Source: Gamarada debralockiae (Eukaryota > Ascomycota > Leotiomycetes > Helotiales > Hyphodiscaceae). Taken from it: a DNA stretch of 64,000 nucleotides. The notes under the pieces are model-generated. The model was not told the DNA's origin. It saw only the letters and a program-made list of their open reading frames with translations, and ran no database searches. A program made the translations under genes and the position numbers. The DNA lies in assembly GCA_002803225.1 (NCBI GenBank), contig NXFV01000371.1, forward strand, positions 62,001-126,000. The letters are read 5' to 3'. Of this stretch, positions 30,671-43,026 are shown one piece after another (position 1 is the stretch's first letter; each line of letters opens with the position of its first letter).

Positions 30671-31766
30671 ATGGCACACTTCGACTCTTCCACAACTGGA
30701 GGTGATGTTGTCGCTGCATTTCCAGAAAAAGTTTCAGGGAAAACATGTAAGTGTGCTCGCATTTATTGGAACCTAATCCACAAGAAAACCGAAATAATGT
30801 GCCATTTTATAATATTCTCTAACACCAAACTACAGTTGTGATCACTGGCGCTAGCACTGGCGGAATTGGTGCACATGTGGCAGTCTGCCTTGCGGCCGCA
30901 CATCCTGCGGAGATACTCCTCCTTGGGCGCAACGAAAACAAAGTCTCCCCGGTAATCAAAGAGATTCACCAAATAAGTCCCTCGACTAAAGTACGATTCA
31001 TCAATGTCGACCTCGGATCATGCAAATCCGTACGCGCAGCTGCAACGGAGGTTAAATCAGCTGTTGCTAGAATTGATGTCCTGATTAACAACGCTGGCAT
31101 CATGGGCCCCAAGTTCTCCCTCACGCCTGAGAATGTGGAAAGCCAGTTCGGCTCAAACCATATTGGGCATTTCCTCCTCACCAATCTCCTTCTGCCCAAG
31201 CTTGAAGCTGCTGGTAAAGGGAGCCGGGTTGTGAATGTATCCAGTCAGATGTACCAGTTTAGTCCAGTGCGTTTCGACGATTACAATTTCTCCAACGGCG
31301 CAACTTTCAATACCTGGGAGGCTTACGGACAGTCTAAGACGGCGAACATCTTGTTTTCTGTTGCCTTGGCCCAGAAATTGGCAAACAAGAGAGTGAGAAG
31401 CTATTCGCTGCATCCAGGCAACATCCAGGCCACGAACCTGGCGTCCACTTTAGACCCAGCGGAGTGGCCAATTGTGGGAGCAATGTTTGCAGAAAAGAAG
31501 ATTGATATGCCGAAGGCAAAATCAATCGAACAGGGAAGCGCAACCACGCTCGCTGCTGCGTTGGATCCCCAGCTCGATAGTAAGTTTTGGCCCCAAATAC
31601 TTATGTGTGAGGGGATTACGCTGATGAAAGTCGCACAGGTGTGTCTGGAGCATTTTTGGATGACTGCAATCCGGCAAAGACCTTAGACTATGCTTCTAGC
31701 CTGGCAAACGCAGAGAAGCTGTGGGCTTTGAGTGAGGAGATCGTAGGGGAGAAATTCTCTTACTGA
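30671..31766 (+). CDS. short-chain dehydrogenase, retinol-dehydrogenase type
   Basis: Exons 30671-30746, 30836-31579 and 31639-31766 encode 315 residues. The cofactor motif is TFVITGASTGGIGAHVA (TGxxxGxG). It is followed by LLLGRNENK, NVDLGSC, the NNAG motif in VLINNAGIMGPKFSL, and the active-site serine in VVNVSSQMYQF. The catalytic YxxxK is YGQSKTAN, and SYSLHPGNIQATNL follows. The last exon restores the family's end, GAFLDDCNPAK..AEKLWALSEEIVG. The arginine in LLLGRNENK after the second beta strand suggests NADP(H). The substrate cannot be told. All key residues are intact. Confidence 0.92.
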
Positions 31767-32439
31767 AGGTATCTCTTAGGTGGCTGCGAAATGCGAATAA
31801 AGCCACAAACGCTTAAATCTAGGCACTATAGAAACCCTGAATTTACCTTGTTGACTATACGTATGCTCTCTTTCTTGCTCTCTTATAGAACTTGCTGGAG
31901 ATGCGGATCTCCGGTTGCTTGTCGAGATGTCCATTGCTTTGGGGTAAATGAAGAGGACTTCCGAAGAAGGTTATTGGTTTGACAAGGAGACCAATATTAA
32001 TTATACCGTCTTATCCCAACATAGGAACTTATTGACAATTGCTATTTGGCTTGAGGATTGCCCATTTTAGGGTCGTACATTTGAATTGTGGGTCATCTAT
32101 TGCATTTGTAGGTCGTCCTATCAACTGTGTGGTCCTCCTACATACCTGTGCTTTTCGCGATCGAGAATTGAATCTGGCCGAGGGGTTTTGCTGTGGTCGG
32201 TGATCTTGCAAAAATGTACAGAAAGAATATACCGTTTTAGCTCTATCCTATTACCTCCTAACCACAGAATTAAGGGAAAGAGGTTGTCCGTGGACCACTT
32301 GATGACGCGCCTGTGGATCGCCTGCGGACCCTATCAATGAGTCAGTCAACCTTTATGATTCAAATCACTTCAGAGTAGACCCCGTCACCTTGCTCACGGA
32401 TTCTACTCATGAAAGGTGCGATGTCGCATTTTCGGTCTA

Positions 32440-32623
32440 CAGTAGAAACTCGACATAAGGATACTGTTGGGACCGGGAAAAATTAAGGATATCAAGAGGA
32501 TATTCTTAGCTTTTTAGTGGGCTTACCCAAAATGATCCCTGCGGGACCGGAAGATCGATCTTTATCACTAAGGATTTTAGCAGGATATCCTTATATCAAG
32601 TATCCTATGTCGAGTTTCTACTG
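32440..32623. mobile_element. MITE, 184 bp, TA target duplication
   Basis: The left end CAGTAGAAACTCGACATA is mirrored at the right end as TATGTCGAGTTTCTACTG. Similarity continues inward (AGGATACT and AGTATCC). TA flanks both ends (32438-32439 and 32624-32625). A TA duplication and CAG..CTG ends fit the Tc1/mariner-pogo (Fot1) group. There is no coding capacity, so it would need a transposase from elsewhere. Confidence 0.85.
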
Positions 32624-32701
32624 TACATCTGAGGAGAGTGAAAAGGTGGTAATTCTATGCTAAATATTGTGTATAAGCGAGTATAAACAACGGTTTTTTC
32701 C

Positions 32702-33436
32702 CACAAAATCCAGACACTTTAATCAAATTACTAGATCCAGATCCTTTTACTTATAACTCCAAACTAGATAAAATAATAGAATCAGAATGACTAGAACAAG
32801 GACTTTCTAGATCTATAAAAATAATAAGAACCTACTACGTATTGTATCGGACTTAGTTGTTGATAGATTCCTGCTTTAAAACATCACTAGAGTTTATACT
32901 AGCGTTGTTTTTCGGGTCAGGAACATATAAGTGAAGAGATGTCTTGATTTTTGCCCTAGCCAGCGCCCATTGGAGGCTCGCACATGTCACAGAGACTTCT
33001 GGACACCCTTCTCCTACTCAAATAAGCTGTGGATTGAGCGCCCAGGAGTCTTGTAGCGATGCACGACCCTCCTGGCGGCTAACACCTAGATAACTAGGCT
33101 AAATGTATGTACATAGGGAGGCGGGAGGGGTGCCAAAAGACTCGAATAACTCTCGCACATTTGCTGGGTTTGAGCGATTGAAGAGAAAGCACAAATCCAG
33201 GAGAAATTTTTATTTATGGGCCATTTGGCCCACTTTTCCTCCTACGCGAATGCCTCCACCTTCATAAAACCTATCTATATATACTAGTTGAACCAACAAT
33301 ATACTTGGACAAAGAGACCTCTCTAGACATATAAAGATCGATAAAAAGATAAGTATTAATGTCATAGATTATTATATGAGTTATGAGTAAAAGTATCTGG
33401 ATCTAGTAATTTTGATTAAAAGTAGCCGGATTTTGT
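32702..33436. repeat. element bounded by about 58-bp imperfect inverted repeats
   Basis: Bases 32702-32759 (starting ACAAAATCCAGACACTTTAA) are the imperfect reverse complement of 33378-33436 (ending AGTAGCCGGATTTTGT). About 620 bases of non-coding, AT-rich sequence lie between. Probably a degraded DNA transposon or large MITE; the outer boundaries and any target duplication are unclear. Confidence 0.6.
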
Positions 33437-33999
33437 AAAAACCTTACAAAAAATTTACCTTTTTAACATACATTTGCGTCCTATGCTAAATCATAATACA
33501 GTACAAACAAGTTGAAAATGCTAAATGATCTACGCATCACATGCTCACGTGACTTTGATTCCCAGCCAAACCTGTCAGAAATAGAGGCGTTGGCAGCAGC
33601 AGTTCAGTGTATTCATTGATGTCTGTATTGATGTGATTGATGATGATGCTGTCAGGAAGAGGTTTTCCCTGAAACGACGAACAATCGTACATCTGTAACC
33701 TTCACCTCCTCTGCGATCAAAAAAAACAACAAGTATTGTATAAAATATTTGCCAATCCAGATATAAGGTGTTTGCGGCGATACCACCGACCAACTGATGC
33801 CCGGCGGCGGCTTCCTGCCAAAGGCGGACATGGCGAAGGGCTCTAGACACTGTCACCCAGTGTCAAATCGGCCTCCAGCCTAGAGCATGCCAGGAGCGAC
33901 CAGACTTCAGATCGCCCAGAATCTCTGCTATCATATGGCATACTGTATCGGATTCGAAGATGCTGAACGTCATGTCATAAATAGAGTTGTTGCTCAAGA

Positions 34000-36456
34000 T
34001 TAGTTGTCAGTCATTTCAATATCATGGTATTGATGCTTCTTCTTCTTCGACTGGTACACCACGAACCCATCCCTATCAGCCTCAGGACCATTCTTCAATC
34101 TCTTCGCCTCCCGAATCTCCTCATTCCGAGCCCATTTACACTGGGGACATCCTTCAGAATGCCCCACTTTAAATGACCCATGGCCAAACATTGCCACAGC
34201 GTAACACAGGTTTCCCTCCCTCAACAGAACGTAAGTAAAGGCACTGCTCCTTGGAATGACCAGCGAAAAGCAAGTCTGACAATGAATTGTACAGAAGTAT
34301 CGGCGGCGAGACTTCTCCCAGCAGGCCATCTCAATATGATCCTGACCCATGTGAAATTCATCGCAACACGGGCAGTGATCCAATATACATCTCTCTCCAG
34401 AGTGACCAGGTAGAGCACACTGGCAGCACCGCACTCTGCATGTCATAGCTTGATGGCAGCTCGTCTTCTTGCACTCTCAGTTGTTACAAGAGACCGGACT
34501 ATCTCGAAGAGCATGCATTGGGAACTTCTCACACTTGCACTTGCTCGAGCATGTGCCGTGGTGGGCTCTGTGGTTTGGATCTCCACAATATCCACAACAT
34601 AGAACATCGCAGTACTCTGTATCATGAGCTTTGCCACAGCTCGGACAGTAATCATTACCGATTCGCTGATCGAGTGGTGTACCAGTGGCAACGGGAGTTG
34701 GATGAACGTTGTCCAGGCCTGGGGTAGCTTGAGCAACTGAACCATATTAAGGAGTCGGCAGAGGTGGAGGTCCCATATCATTTGGTAGGAGCTGAAGCTG
34801 TTCTCCGGTGAGCACAAGAGCTTCCGAAGGAGGCTCGAGGTCCATCTCATCAACCCCCTCGTCTATGGATTCTCCTTCCTTACTCGAATCTTGAGATCGA
34901 TCAGCCATTCTCAAACTTTCCAAACGTCTACTGCAAGCCTCCTCATTACTATATCCTCGATGATTCGAATCCTGAGATCGATCAACTTCTCTCAAACTAT
35001 CCAAATGGCCACGTCCAGCCCCATTGTTACCATATCCAGTATCATATCCATCATTATATCTATTATCATATCCACCACGGTGCTGATCTTGAGATCGTTG
35101 ACCATATCCATTCCGGGTTATCATACGAGTTGTTCATCGACTCTTGAGATCTATAAGAGTTCTCGCGGCGTGGGGGTGAGCGTGTTGATGAACTACGACG
35201 ACGACGGGATCTATCTCGAGATCTAGAAGGGTAGAAATTGCGGCTGTCTTCAGACGAACCGCGATATCTGTCACGACGACGTGAACGTGATCTATGGTGG
35301 CGACGACGAGGGGATCGAGATCGTGACCTATAGCGATGACGGGAACTATATTGACGACGAGAACGAGAGCGACTGCGAGAGCGATAGCGACGATGGCGGC
35401 TTCGGTCTCGGCAGTGATCGTGCGATCGGCATCTACTGTTTCTATGGTTATCATAGGAAGAATCTCTGCGACTAGAGTCACCAGAAATGCGACCTGGAAG
35501 ACTAGCGATTCGATCATCTCGAGACGAGCAAGGGGCCGGGAGCGAAGCCAAACGTTCATTTCGAGATGAGCGATGGCCAGGGAGCGAAGCTAAACGGTCA
35601 TCCCGAGCAGAGTGGCCGACGTCTTGAGACAGGCGACTGATCAAGTGGGGGCCCATACGGCCCTCTCCATGTCGAGACGAAGAATGGGTAGGGAGCGAAG
35701 CCAAACGATTTGCCCGGCTGTCTTGAGACGAGCTAGCAAATGGCGATTGAGCAGGAGGACCTTGACGTGATGTAGCAGGTGATACGACGATGTTTCTGCT
35801 GACGGTTAGGTATTCTGCATCAAAATCCGTGGCAAACGGACTCGCGAGAAACTGGGTGAACGATTGACCATTGTTGTGAAGCGGGTTGAAGAACTGACCA
35901 CCAGTGGGGTTATCTCATGAATGATCCCTAACCAGTGAACGATATTCGATTTTCTTATCAGCCTTCAATCGGTAGGCCCAGTTCCGGTAGATGCCAGCAC
36001 CACTTCGACTCGAGTTTGCTAAAGCGAAACCCGCAGTCCAAGATCTGCATGCCGTATTGTTGAAGCCGGGTAGCTGATCGAGAAGGAAACCTGCATATAA
36101 CTGCAGCAATCCATTTCTCCGAGTGACTAGGTAAATAGCAGATTAACCTTGCTAGCTGCCTTTCTCATGGCGCATTGTTCAATGACATGCGTCGTGTTGT
36201 TGCACTTTGAGCAACCAAATATCATACCATTTGCGTCAACAGGACCTTTGCACTCTCCCAAACTATGACCCAACTGCTGACAGTTAACACATTTCAGCTG
36301 CAATCGATCTAGAGATGCGGTTCCGTCATAGTAAACAGGTGTGAGACCAGCATACATCGTCACATCCAACAAGTGAGTAGGAATGGCGGCTCGAACTTGG
36401 AAATCCAGGAGTAGCTGTTGTTGTTGTGCTTTTTTTGGGGGGGGAGGGGGTTCCAT
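34000..36456 (-). pseudogene. zinc-knuckle (CCHC) and RS-repeat protein, decayed
   Basis: ATG 36456 opens MEPPPPPKKAQQQQLLLDFQ. Two knuckles follow, CVNCQQLGHSLGEC and CSKCNNTTHVIEQC (both C-x2-C-x4-H-x4-C). The middle has repeated R-L-A-S-L-P units and a long Arg/Ser region (35.2-35.5 kb, RSRSRSRSRRQYSSRHRYRS). The end is cysteine-rich: CPSCGKAHDTEYC, CGYCGDPNHRAHHGTC, CCQCALPGHSGERC and CPQCKWARNEE. The reading is broken by TGA 35917-35915, TAA 34749-34747, TGA 34479-34477 and a one-base slip near 35108. The three stops would be cured by single C-for-T changes. Such a layout suggests an RNA-binding SR-type or TRAMP-like knuckle protein, but I know no exact relative. An intron explanation for all breaks is unlikely. 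Confidence 0.6.
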
Positions 36457-37713
36457 AGCACTGTACTCATCAAGATGTTGTGAGGTTTCGAGATGTTGCT
36501 GGGAAGAGGAAGGCAAACGACGAAAGTTTCCCGAGACTTTTTGTTTGCCAAAGCTGAGCGCGCCACGTGAGGTGTCAACGAGCAAAAAAGCCCTAATTCC
36601 CCAATGATTTGGAAGGACTTCTTTCTCAAGGGTTTTAATTACTATATTTACGTCAATTGAAAGCACCTGTCATAATGAGTAGAGCAATGGACATCAGCAA
36701 CGATTGCGAGTGCAATATGACCAAAGAATGGAGTTAATTTGCAGAGCAGCAGCAATGCACCAAGTGTGAGGCTGCTCCGCAGAACAAGGTAGACCAAGGA
36801 ATCATTTAACTTCTTTGCCAAGACTTTATGATATTGAGAAAATAGAAGGCATGATTGGAGCCGCGACTTTAGACTTGCTTCATGGCTCGTTATTCAGAAC
36901 AAACCCTCCAAGACATATGCTCAGTCATTCTTCTGACAGTGGCTTTCCTTCCTTACAACATATAGAAGTAAGCAATATCGGGCTTACTCGAAGACTCGAA
37001 TATGAGCAGCGAGAAAGACCACATATCATTGAGTTTGGAGCCTCCTTGGACGCTGGTCTCGAGAGGATGGATGCAAAAAACAAACACAAAGAGAGAACAA
37101 ATTCTTGTCATTATGCATCAACGCAAAGCCAATCTGCTGACAATATTAACATGAAAGGTTCTCATCCCTCGTGAATCTGCAAGGGCCAGCTTGGCAAGTG
37201 ACTCTCCAATACGGCTTCCCCAGCATATGTATCCCGTCACTTCTCATGCCCAGTATTTCAACCCCCCCAGCTATTGAAGATGGCTGATGTAGAGTATCTT
37301 CGAGCTTCACTTCCATTATTCCTTTCAACAGGCTCGAAGGACTCCATGGAGGGTGCTCATGACGAACTCAAGCCTGGGTGATCTGTATCATTTGACGACG
37401 GCCCTTCGCCATAACATCTCGACTTTATTCAACTGCATCGTACAAAGACAATGAACAAGGCTCAATGATAGATAGTGAGACGGGTAAGTTGGCGTTGTGG
37501 TGGTAGATGATCGAGTAAGGTGTTAAATTGTGAGGTGTGAGGTCTGCGGGTTTAGTGCTCAATGCTTTGTAATCATCAGGAGGAGGGTCAACCAATGAAA
37601 TTTAATAGTATCAAATGAAAATGCATTTTAAAGCACTACAGCATGAAGAGAACGATGATTAATTTCAAATATGAATTCTCGATTGATGTAAGTTGTATGT
37701 TGATGGTATGTAT
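36457..37713. other. no gene recognised
   Basis: A 119-codon plus-strand frame at 36815-37174 begins with ATG but shows no family features or intron signals. The rest has only short frames. Confidence 0.4.
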
Positions 37714-38100
37714 TTATCTCATAGCTTACGCCTCCCTTCAAAATCCCATTCAAGCAGCCTAGGATTTAATTCCATCCTTGTGCACTCCTCTTGCCTCCAA
37801 ATGTCCAGTTTTTCCACGATGTGACTTGGCAGAATGTTGTGCGGCGGATCTTTCTCGCTGCAGACAAGACGGAGAGCTCGACAGCTCGTCTTCACTACTA
37901 CTCCCGTTGGCACAATTCATTGTGAACACTAGAGGCCAAAACAAACTTTCAGCCTTTATCATTCTTCGAAAGATGCTCTTCCGTAATAGCAGATGTCTTC
38001 TTGAACGAGGCAGACGTGCTGACATACACATCCACACTGCAAACCCCAGCCGCCACTCTGTATTTCTGGGCTACAAGCTCTGTCAATTTAATGGTGAGTG
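37714..38100 (-). pseudogene. unrecognised coding-like remnant
   Basis: Read on the minus strand in shifting frames, the segment gives LTELVAQKYRVAAGVCSVDV, YVSTSASFKKTSAITEEHLS and then VEKLDIWRQEECTRMELNPR with LLEWDFEG near its end. These have protein-like character but no family I can name, and stops separate them. Confidence 0.2.
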
Positions 38101-40900
38101 ATGGGTGGACATCGCTCTTGCTCGATTCGTGATTTGTCTGCGTAAATGGTCAGTGATCGTCCAACATGATATACCGCGGCGTTGTGCGCTCACTGGGTAG
38201 CTTCGATGCCATTTGTTACCGGCATCGAAATGTTCATGACAATGCATCAAAGCGCGAAGGAGAACCCTTGACTGTTTCCATCGCTTCAAGGCCATCCTCA
38301 GCTGTAGCAATGCATGCTTGAGTGTTCCTGGGGATAGTTCTGTAGAAGCTTCATGTTGATGTGTTGAGGTGATCGTCTCCGATAACGAGAATGCGGAGTC
38401 TGGATGCAGGATCAGCTGTCTTGGGAAGATTCTGGCTCGACTGTCGTAACTATCAGGCAGAGTTAAAGCTAAGAAAGAGACGCTGTGATAAAGCCGCGAT
38501 CTAGCGGAGTCCGGAGTCCCCGCACCGGATTGTTAGTTTGCCAGTACAGGTTGGAAATGTTCCCATGCTTCAAGCATAGCAATTTATTTAAGTGGGATAT
38601 CTCGATATACTAAAGTGCCATATGCAGATCGTAGTGCAAACTTGCTTGCTTCTAAAGCCTCGTGGCTCTAAACCTCTGCTTAGAGTGGAAGGTTGGTGCC
38701 GTTCGACTCTTGGTGTGTAACGCTTTTTCGGAGAATGAAGAATGTCAGCGATATAATCAGACAGTTCATGACATGTAAACATTTTTACTGATCTTTAAAG
38801 ATCTCAAAGGTGGGATTTCTCAAGATTGAATACTCTCTATTGTAGTGGCAAAACCCCAACGTGTACCTGGCAAGGCCGAGACGACCGAGAACATTTGTAT
38901 CCACCACGTTTGGCTGAGCCTTTGGATCGCAAAAGGAAAAAGACTGTGATTGTATAACATACGAAGACTCTCCCACGGGCCACGGCAAATGGAGGGAAGC
39001 AACCGAGAAAGGATAGAAAAGTAGTGGGGGTATGACAGGACCCGGAAAGGCAGTTCTAGACGAATCTTTGGGGTGCTTGTGGCTGCATATTTTGTTTAAT
39101 CGACATACAATTGTAGGTTACGGGCGTAGCAAAGTGCCTTCGCCTCGTCCGCTTTTAATTCCATAACCCAAGTTGGCTTGGGGATACTGAGGGAAAGGCG
39201 GCGGAATTAGTATCGTTGGGGAAGAGGTTGACGGGCGTCAGCGCTTCTGTCATGGACTGGGCGGAGGATGATCGATCATCAGCTTCTGCGCTTGGCTTAC
39301 CTATTATCTAGCCCCTTGATTCTTTAATAAGTGCTTGGAGATGCCGGCCGGGGAATGAGTGAGCTGGAACGAATGTTTGACGCCGTGGAGACCTATGGTG
39401 ACACCAGCGGAAAAGAGACCGCATCGAGGGATAGATCCGACGACTGGCAGGTACTATTCGCGAAGGCGTTTTGAAATAGATGGATTCAATACACAGGAGT
39501 AATAGACTGGTCTTTGAACCAACCCACATGAGTGACCTAAGTCGAATTGGCCAATCTATCTGGGCCTTTCAGCTCGTATATGTTCGGCGGAAACCAGACC
39601 TATTGAGGTCGTTCGTTCTGATCACTGAAGTGCATTGGATGATTGACGATAGCGAAACTGAGTATTTCTTCTGCTGAAGCTTCGCAAATCGGTGGTTGAA
39701 TGTCAATAGTGAGTATAACATTGGTCGGAGTCATGAAAACCTTTCCAAAGAACCTGGGATCGCTGGACTTACCTCGGACATTGAAGAGGTCAACTGACCT
39801 CTCTATTATCTAGCTCCTTCAACTCAGTAACATTCATTTGATAGAAGAGGAGCATTGTCCATATCTGTCCTGCGGTAGGAGAGACAAGGGGAAGATCAAT
39901 CACTCAATCTCGGCCGTGCTCCTAGACATGGACGGGGCGGATCTTGACTTTGGTGAGACTCCTGTCTAAATCCGGGTCGTATGGCTTTTTCACCGGAAAC
40001 TTGAAATTACAGAAATCTCAGCCTCGCTAACCCTCGGGATTCAAAATTAGGGGCAAGGAGGTGGCTGGTTCGCGAGCTCAGAAATCAGAACTCTCCGAAA
40101 TCATCGTCAAACCCCAGAGTTATCACTACACCAATTATGAATAAGCGCCAGGAACACGAAACCCATCCTATGTTATGGTGATTCATCACACCCACTTCAG
40201 CGCGTATCACTGTGGCAGGAAATGTTTAGGCGCCGAATAGGAGTGAAGAGGTGGACTTTTGAGCGTTCATTGGCCAGAAGCAACGCGAACGGCGAACCAC
40301 TGGAACTCAATGCTTAACATTGGCTTGGGGGATAAGTTTCATTGAACTGAGCAATGACGGGTATCGAACACATGCTAGACACTTGCTTTAGGCTTTTTGT
40401 TTCAGGTTTCGGTACTTGGCCGGAATATGCTGTTGAAGAGGACAAAGACGCCATCGGGGAGACGGTCGCAGGAAAAGAAAGCATGACGGTGACAGATTAT
40501 CGAAGCTACAAAGTTCCAAGTACGATGGCAGCGGCTAGACGAGGCCCGGAAAATCTGCACTCTGCAAGCTGATGCTTCGTAATCTGAGGTATATCACCAC
40601 AATTTAAGGCTGGAAATAGGCGATCTGCAGCTCAAGCAACCAATGTAACCTCAATCTATGTCTTGCACATTGTGCCTGTAGTGAGGAGATCTCTCCTTCT
40701 GAACTGAAAATAGCCTCAATCGGATCGCTGCGGAGTGGCCGGCTCGAAGGGGAATGATTCTTCCTTCCAACGTGTGCTTACATACATTTGACAAGGATCA
40801 AGCCATCATTTCCTGGAATTAGGGCCATTCTAAAACGGGAGGCTGGGGTAAGACTCAGCACGTGCCGTACAGGAAATTCACAGGATCGATTGGGGATTAG
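38101..40900. other. long stretch without recognised genes
   Basis: About 2.8 kb in which both strands hold only short frames with no conserved motifs. No tRNA, inverted repeat or tandem repeat was clear by eye. Confidence 0.45.
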
Positions 40901-43026
40901 AAATAGTTGAGGATGCCAACTAAAAGGAAGGCAATCGTCCACTCAGAAAATTCCATTTCCCGAATTTATCGAAAGAGGTCTGGCATTCTAGCCAACCGTA
41001 GAGTTGCTTTTGTTTTGTATTTTAGGAGTGCTATCATACCACAGACACCCCGCTCGCATTATCCAACACTTCCAACCACCTCCACCGCTCCCCCGAACTC
41101 TAAAGTAGTACGGTGTCTTCACTACATTGTCGTGGAAACAGCCAGCAGCACACTACCAGCCACGGTCTTTCCCACATTGGGAACATTACACCGACTTTTG
41201 CGCCTCAAAATCCGTCATCATCAGCATTCCCGCGGCCAGCCATCGCAAATCCTTTCCATCAAAGGACTCCTCTTTCACTTCCATCTGCTTTGAAGATACG
41301 GGTATCGACAATACAGCCGCATATCACTAGTCCTGCCAGGCATTTCCGGAGGAAGCCATCACGATACGGTCATTGGCGTCCCAAGTACCTGGCCGCCCGC
41401 GAGGTCCGTTGCCAATCGTTCGATCGACTTTCTGACAGCAAGCAGGAGCTGTGACCAGTGACGCACGCTCGGTGCTTACTACAGACCCACGTTCCCGCAT
41501 CAGGTTTGGCGGGCTAGTTTCATCGGCCGAACCATTAAACGACCGAACCATCCACTTAGAAAAGAGAAGACTTTTCTCGCCCTCCAACTCAACCACTCAT
41601 CGTCCCCCATCAACACATCATCAAATCACAGTTCAGAGCGACTCTGCCAAAGGACCCATTAATCGAGAACGAACCAAAACTCGCGAAAACATTACGCTGG
41701 GCCTGTCCTTCCAATACCCTGTGTCCGATCTGGAACTCGACCGGAACGCAGCCAATACTTCACGATCTTCAGCACCGACAGAAACATCGTCGCCTTCTCC
41801 AGTCAACGACGCGAAAGGCTCATCAGGAAAGTAATTGGATCACCACAATCAGGTGATTGAAGTTATCTGCGGGAAGGTTTAATACACTCTTCCAAACGAT
41901 ACCACTCGGGGTACCTTTTGCAAGCAAGAGGTGAGTTCCTCGGGCGCATGCGACGCGGACGGAGAATTATGCAAACGGTGAAGCTCCAGCTCCAAGGAGC
42001 TTGGATGCGCATCACGTTGGGAAAATTCATTGCGGTATCAGATCAAAGTCAACTAACTTGTGATCTTTGCGTAATCTAGATTTAGAGACGTCAACATTTG
42101 TTTTTTGGCGTCGACTGTTCCTTTCACACCCGGTTTGCGCTTTGCGTGCGAGTTCGCGACTTCAGCATCAGCCGCGCTTCAACTCCACACCGCAACCACA
42201 TCCCAGAACTAGTTGCGAGCAACGCCGAAAAGCATCCTCACAGCCCAGATCAACATCAATCCAATTTAGGATTCCGGGCAGAACGTCACGCCGCAGTCGA
42301 CAAGAATAGGAATTCGCGGGAGAAGCTGATTAGACAAGGTTAGTTAGCTCATGCACAATGCGTTGGCAAATCGTCGAAGGCGATATCCCCCACCACAATC
42401 CGCCCGTTCCAATCGCCCTCCAAGCTTGCCTCAGCATCGCTCAAAACATATAACTAATTATTGGTGGTTGGATAGGAATTGCGAAGCCGTCGATAACTAC
42501 TGGAGAAAGCCTTGGTCCTTCAAGTGGCTTGTGAGGATTGGTTGTTTGAAGCTATCACCAGAGTCCCCTCGAACAGCCTCAAGTCAAAACTCCGCCTCAT
42601 CTCCTCACGTGGAAACCGGTACTCGAACCCGAACGACACGCCTCACCTGAACGCCTACACATCAGCTTGCATATGTGTGCTGCGGTCCATTGCGGTGTCA
42701 CTTACCACTGCCAACACATTCATACATGAAGACGAGAAGGCTGCACTAGTTTCAAGACTGCCACCTGGAAGACTTGCAACAACAGTTACAACGCGTTTAT
42801 TCGAGTCCATCGCATTGTCGAATTCACTTTCGATTCCTGATACCAAGCTAATAGCAGCGAGACTGTGAATATCTGGTGTTAAGATACATTCACGAGGTCC
42901 ATTGCTGCCGCCTATCAAGTCAACCTTGACCATCACTTACCCTCGACGCGCCACACGCCCTGCGATCCCGCGACTCACACATACAAGAGTTTGGAGATAC
43001 AAATCTCCAAGGACATTACAATACAA
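40901..43026 (+). promoter_or_regulatory. upstream region and probable long leader of hapB
   Basis: Several plus-strand frames of 60-127 codons (for example 41451-41834, ATG not certain) lie here. They are rich in Ser/Pro/Thr and have no family resemblance, so they are better explained as leader or promoter sequence with upstream frames. An 8-base-stem hairpin sits 17 bases before the hapB ATG. Confidence 0.4.
42991..43010 (+). promoter_or_regulatory. hairpin in the hapB leader
   Basis: TTGGAGAT-ACAA-ATCTCCAA forms a perfect 8-bp stem with a 4-base loop, ending 17 bases upstream of ATG 43027. It could slow scanning ribosomes if it lies in the mRNA; no function is demonstrated. Confidence 0.4.

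Larger units (their letters stand above)
31767..33999. other. gene-free AT-rich stretch with repeats
   Basis: No coding frames are recognisable. It holds four degenerate 20-base tandem units (32068-32147), a TA-flanked MITE (32440-32623) and a larger inverted-repeat element (32702-33436). The rest is AT-rich. Confidence 0.55.

Noticed and set aside
42991..43026. Extended hapB start with twelve extra residues
   Set aside because: It begins with TTG; the ATG ATG at 43027 in a normal context is the sensible start.
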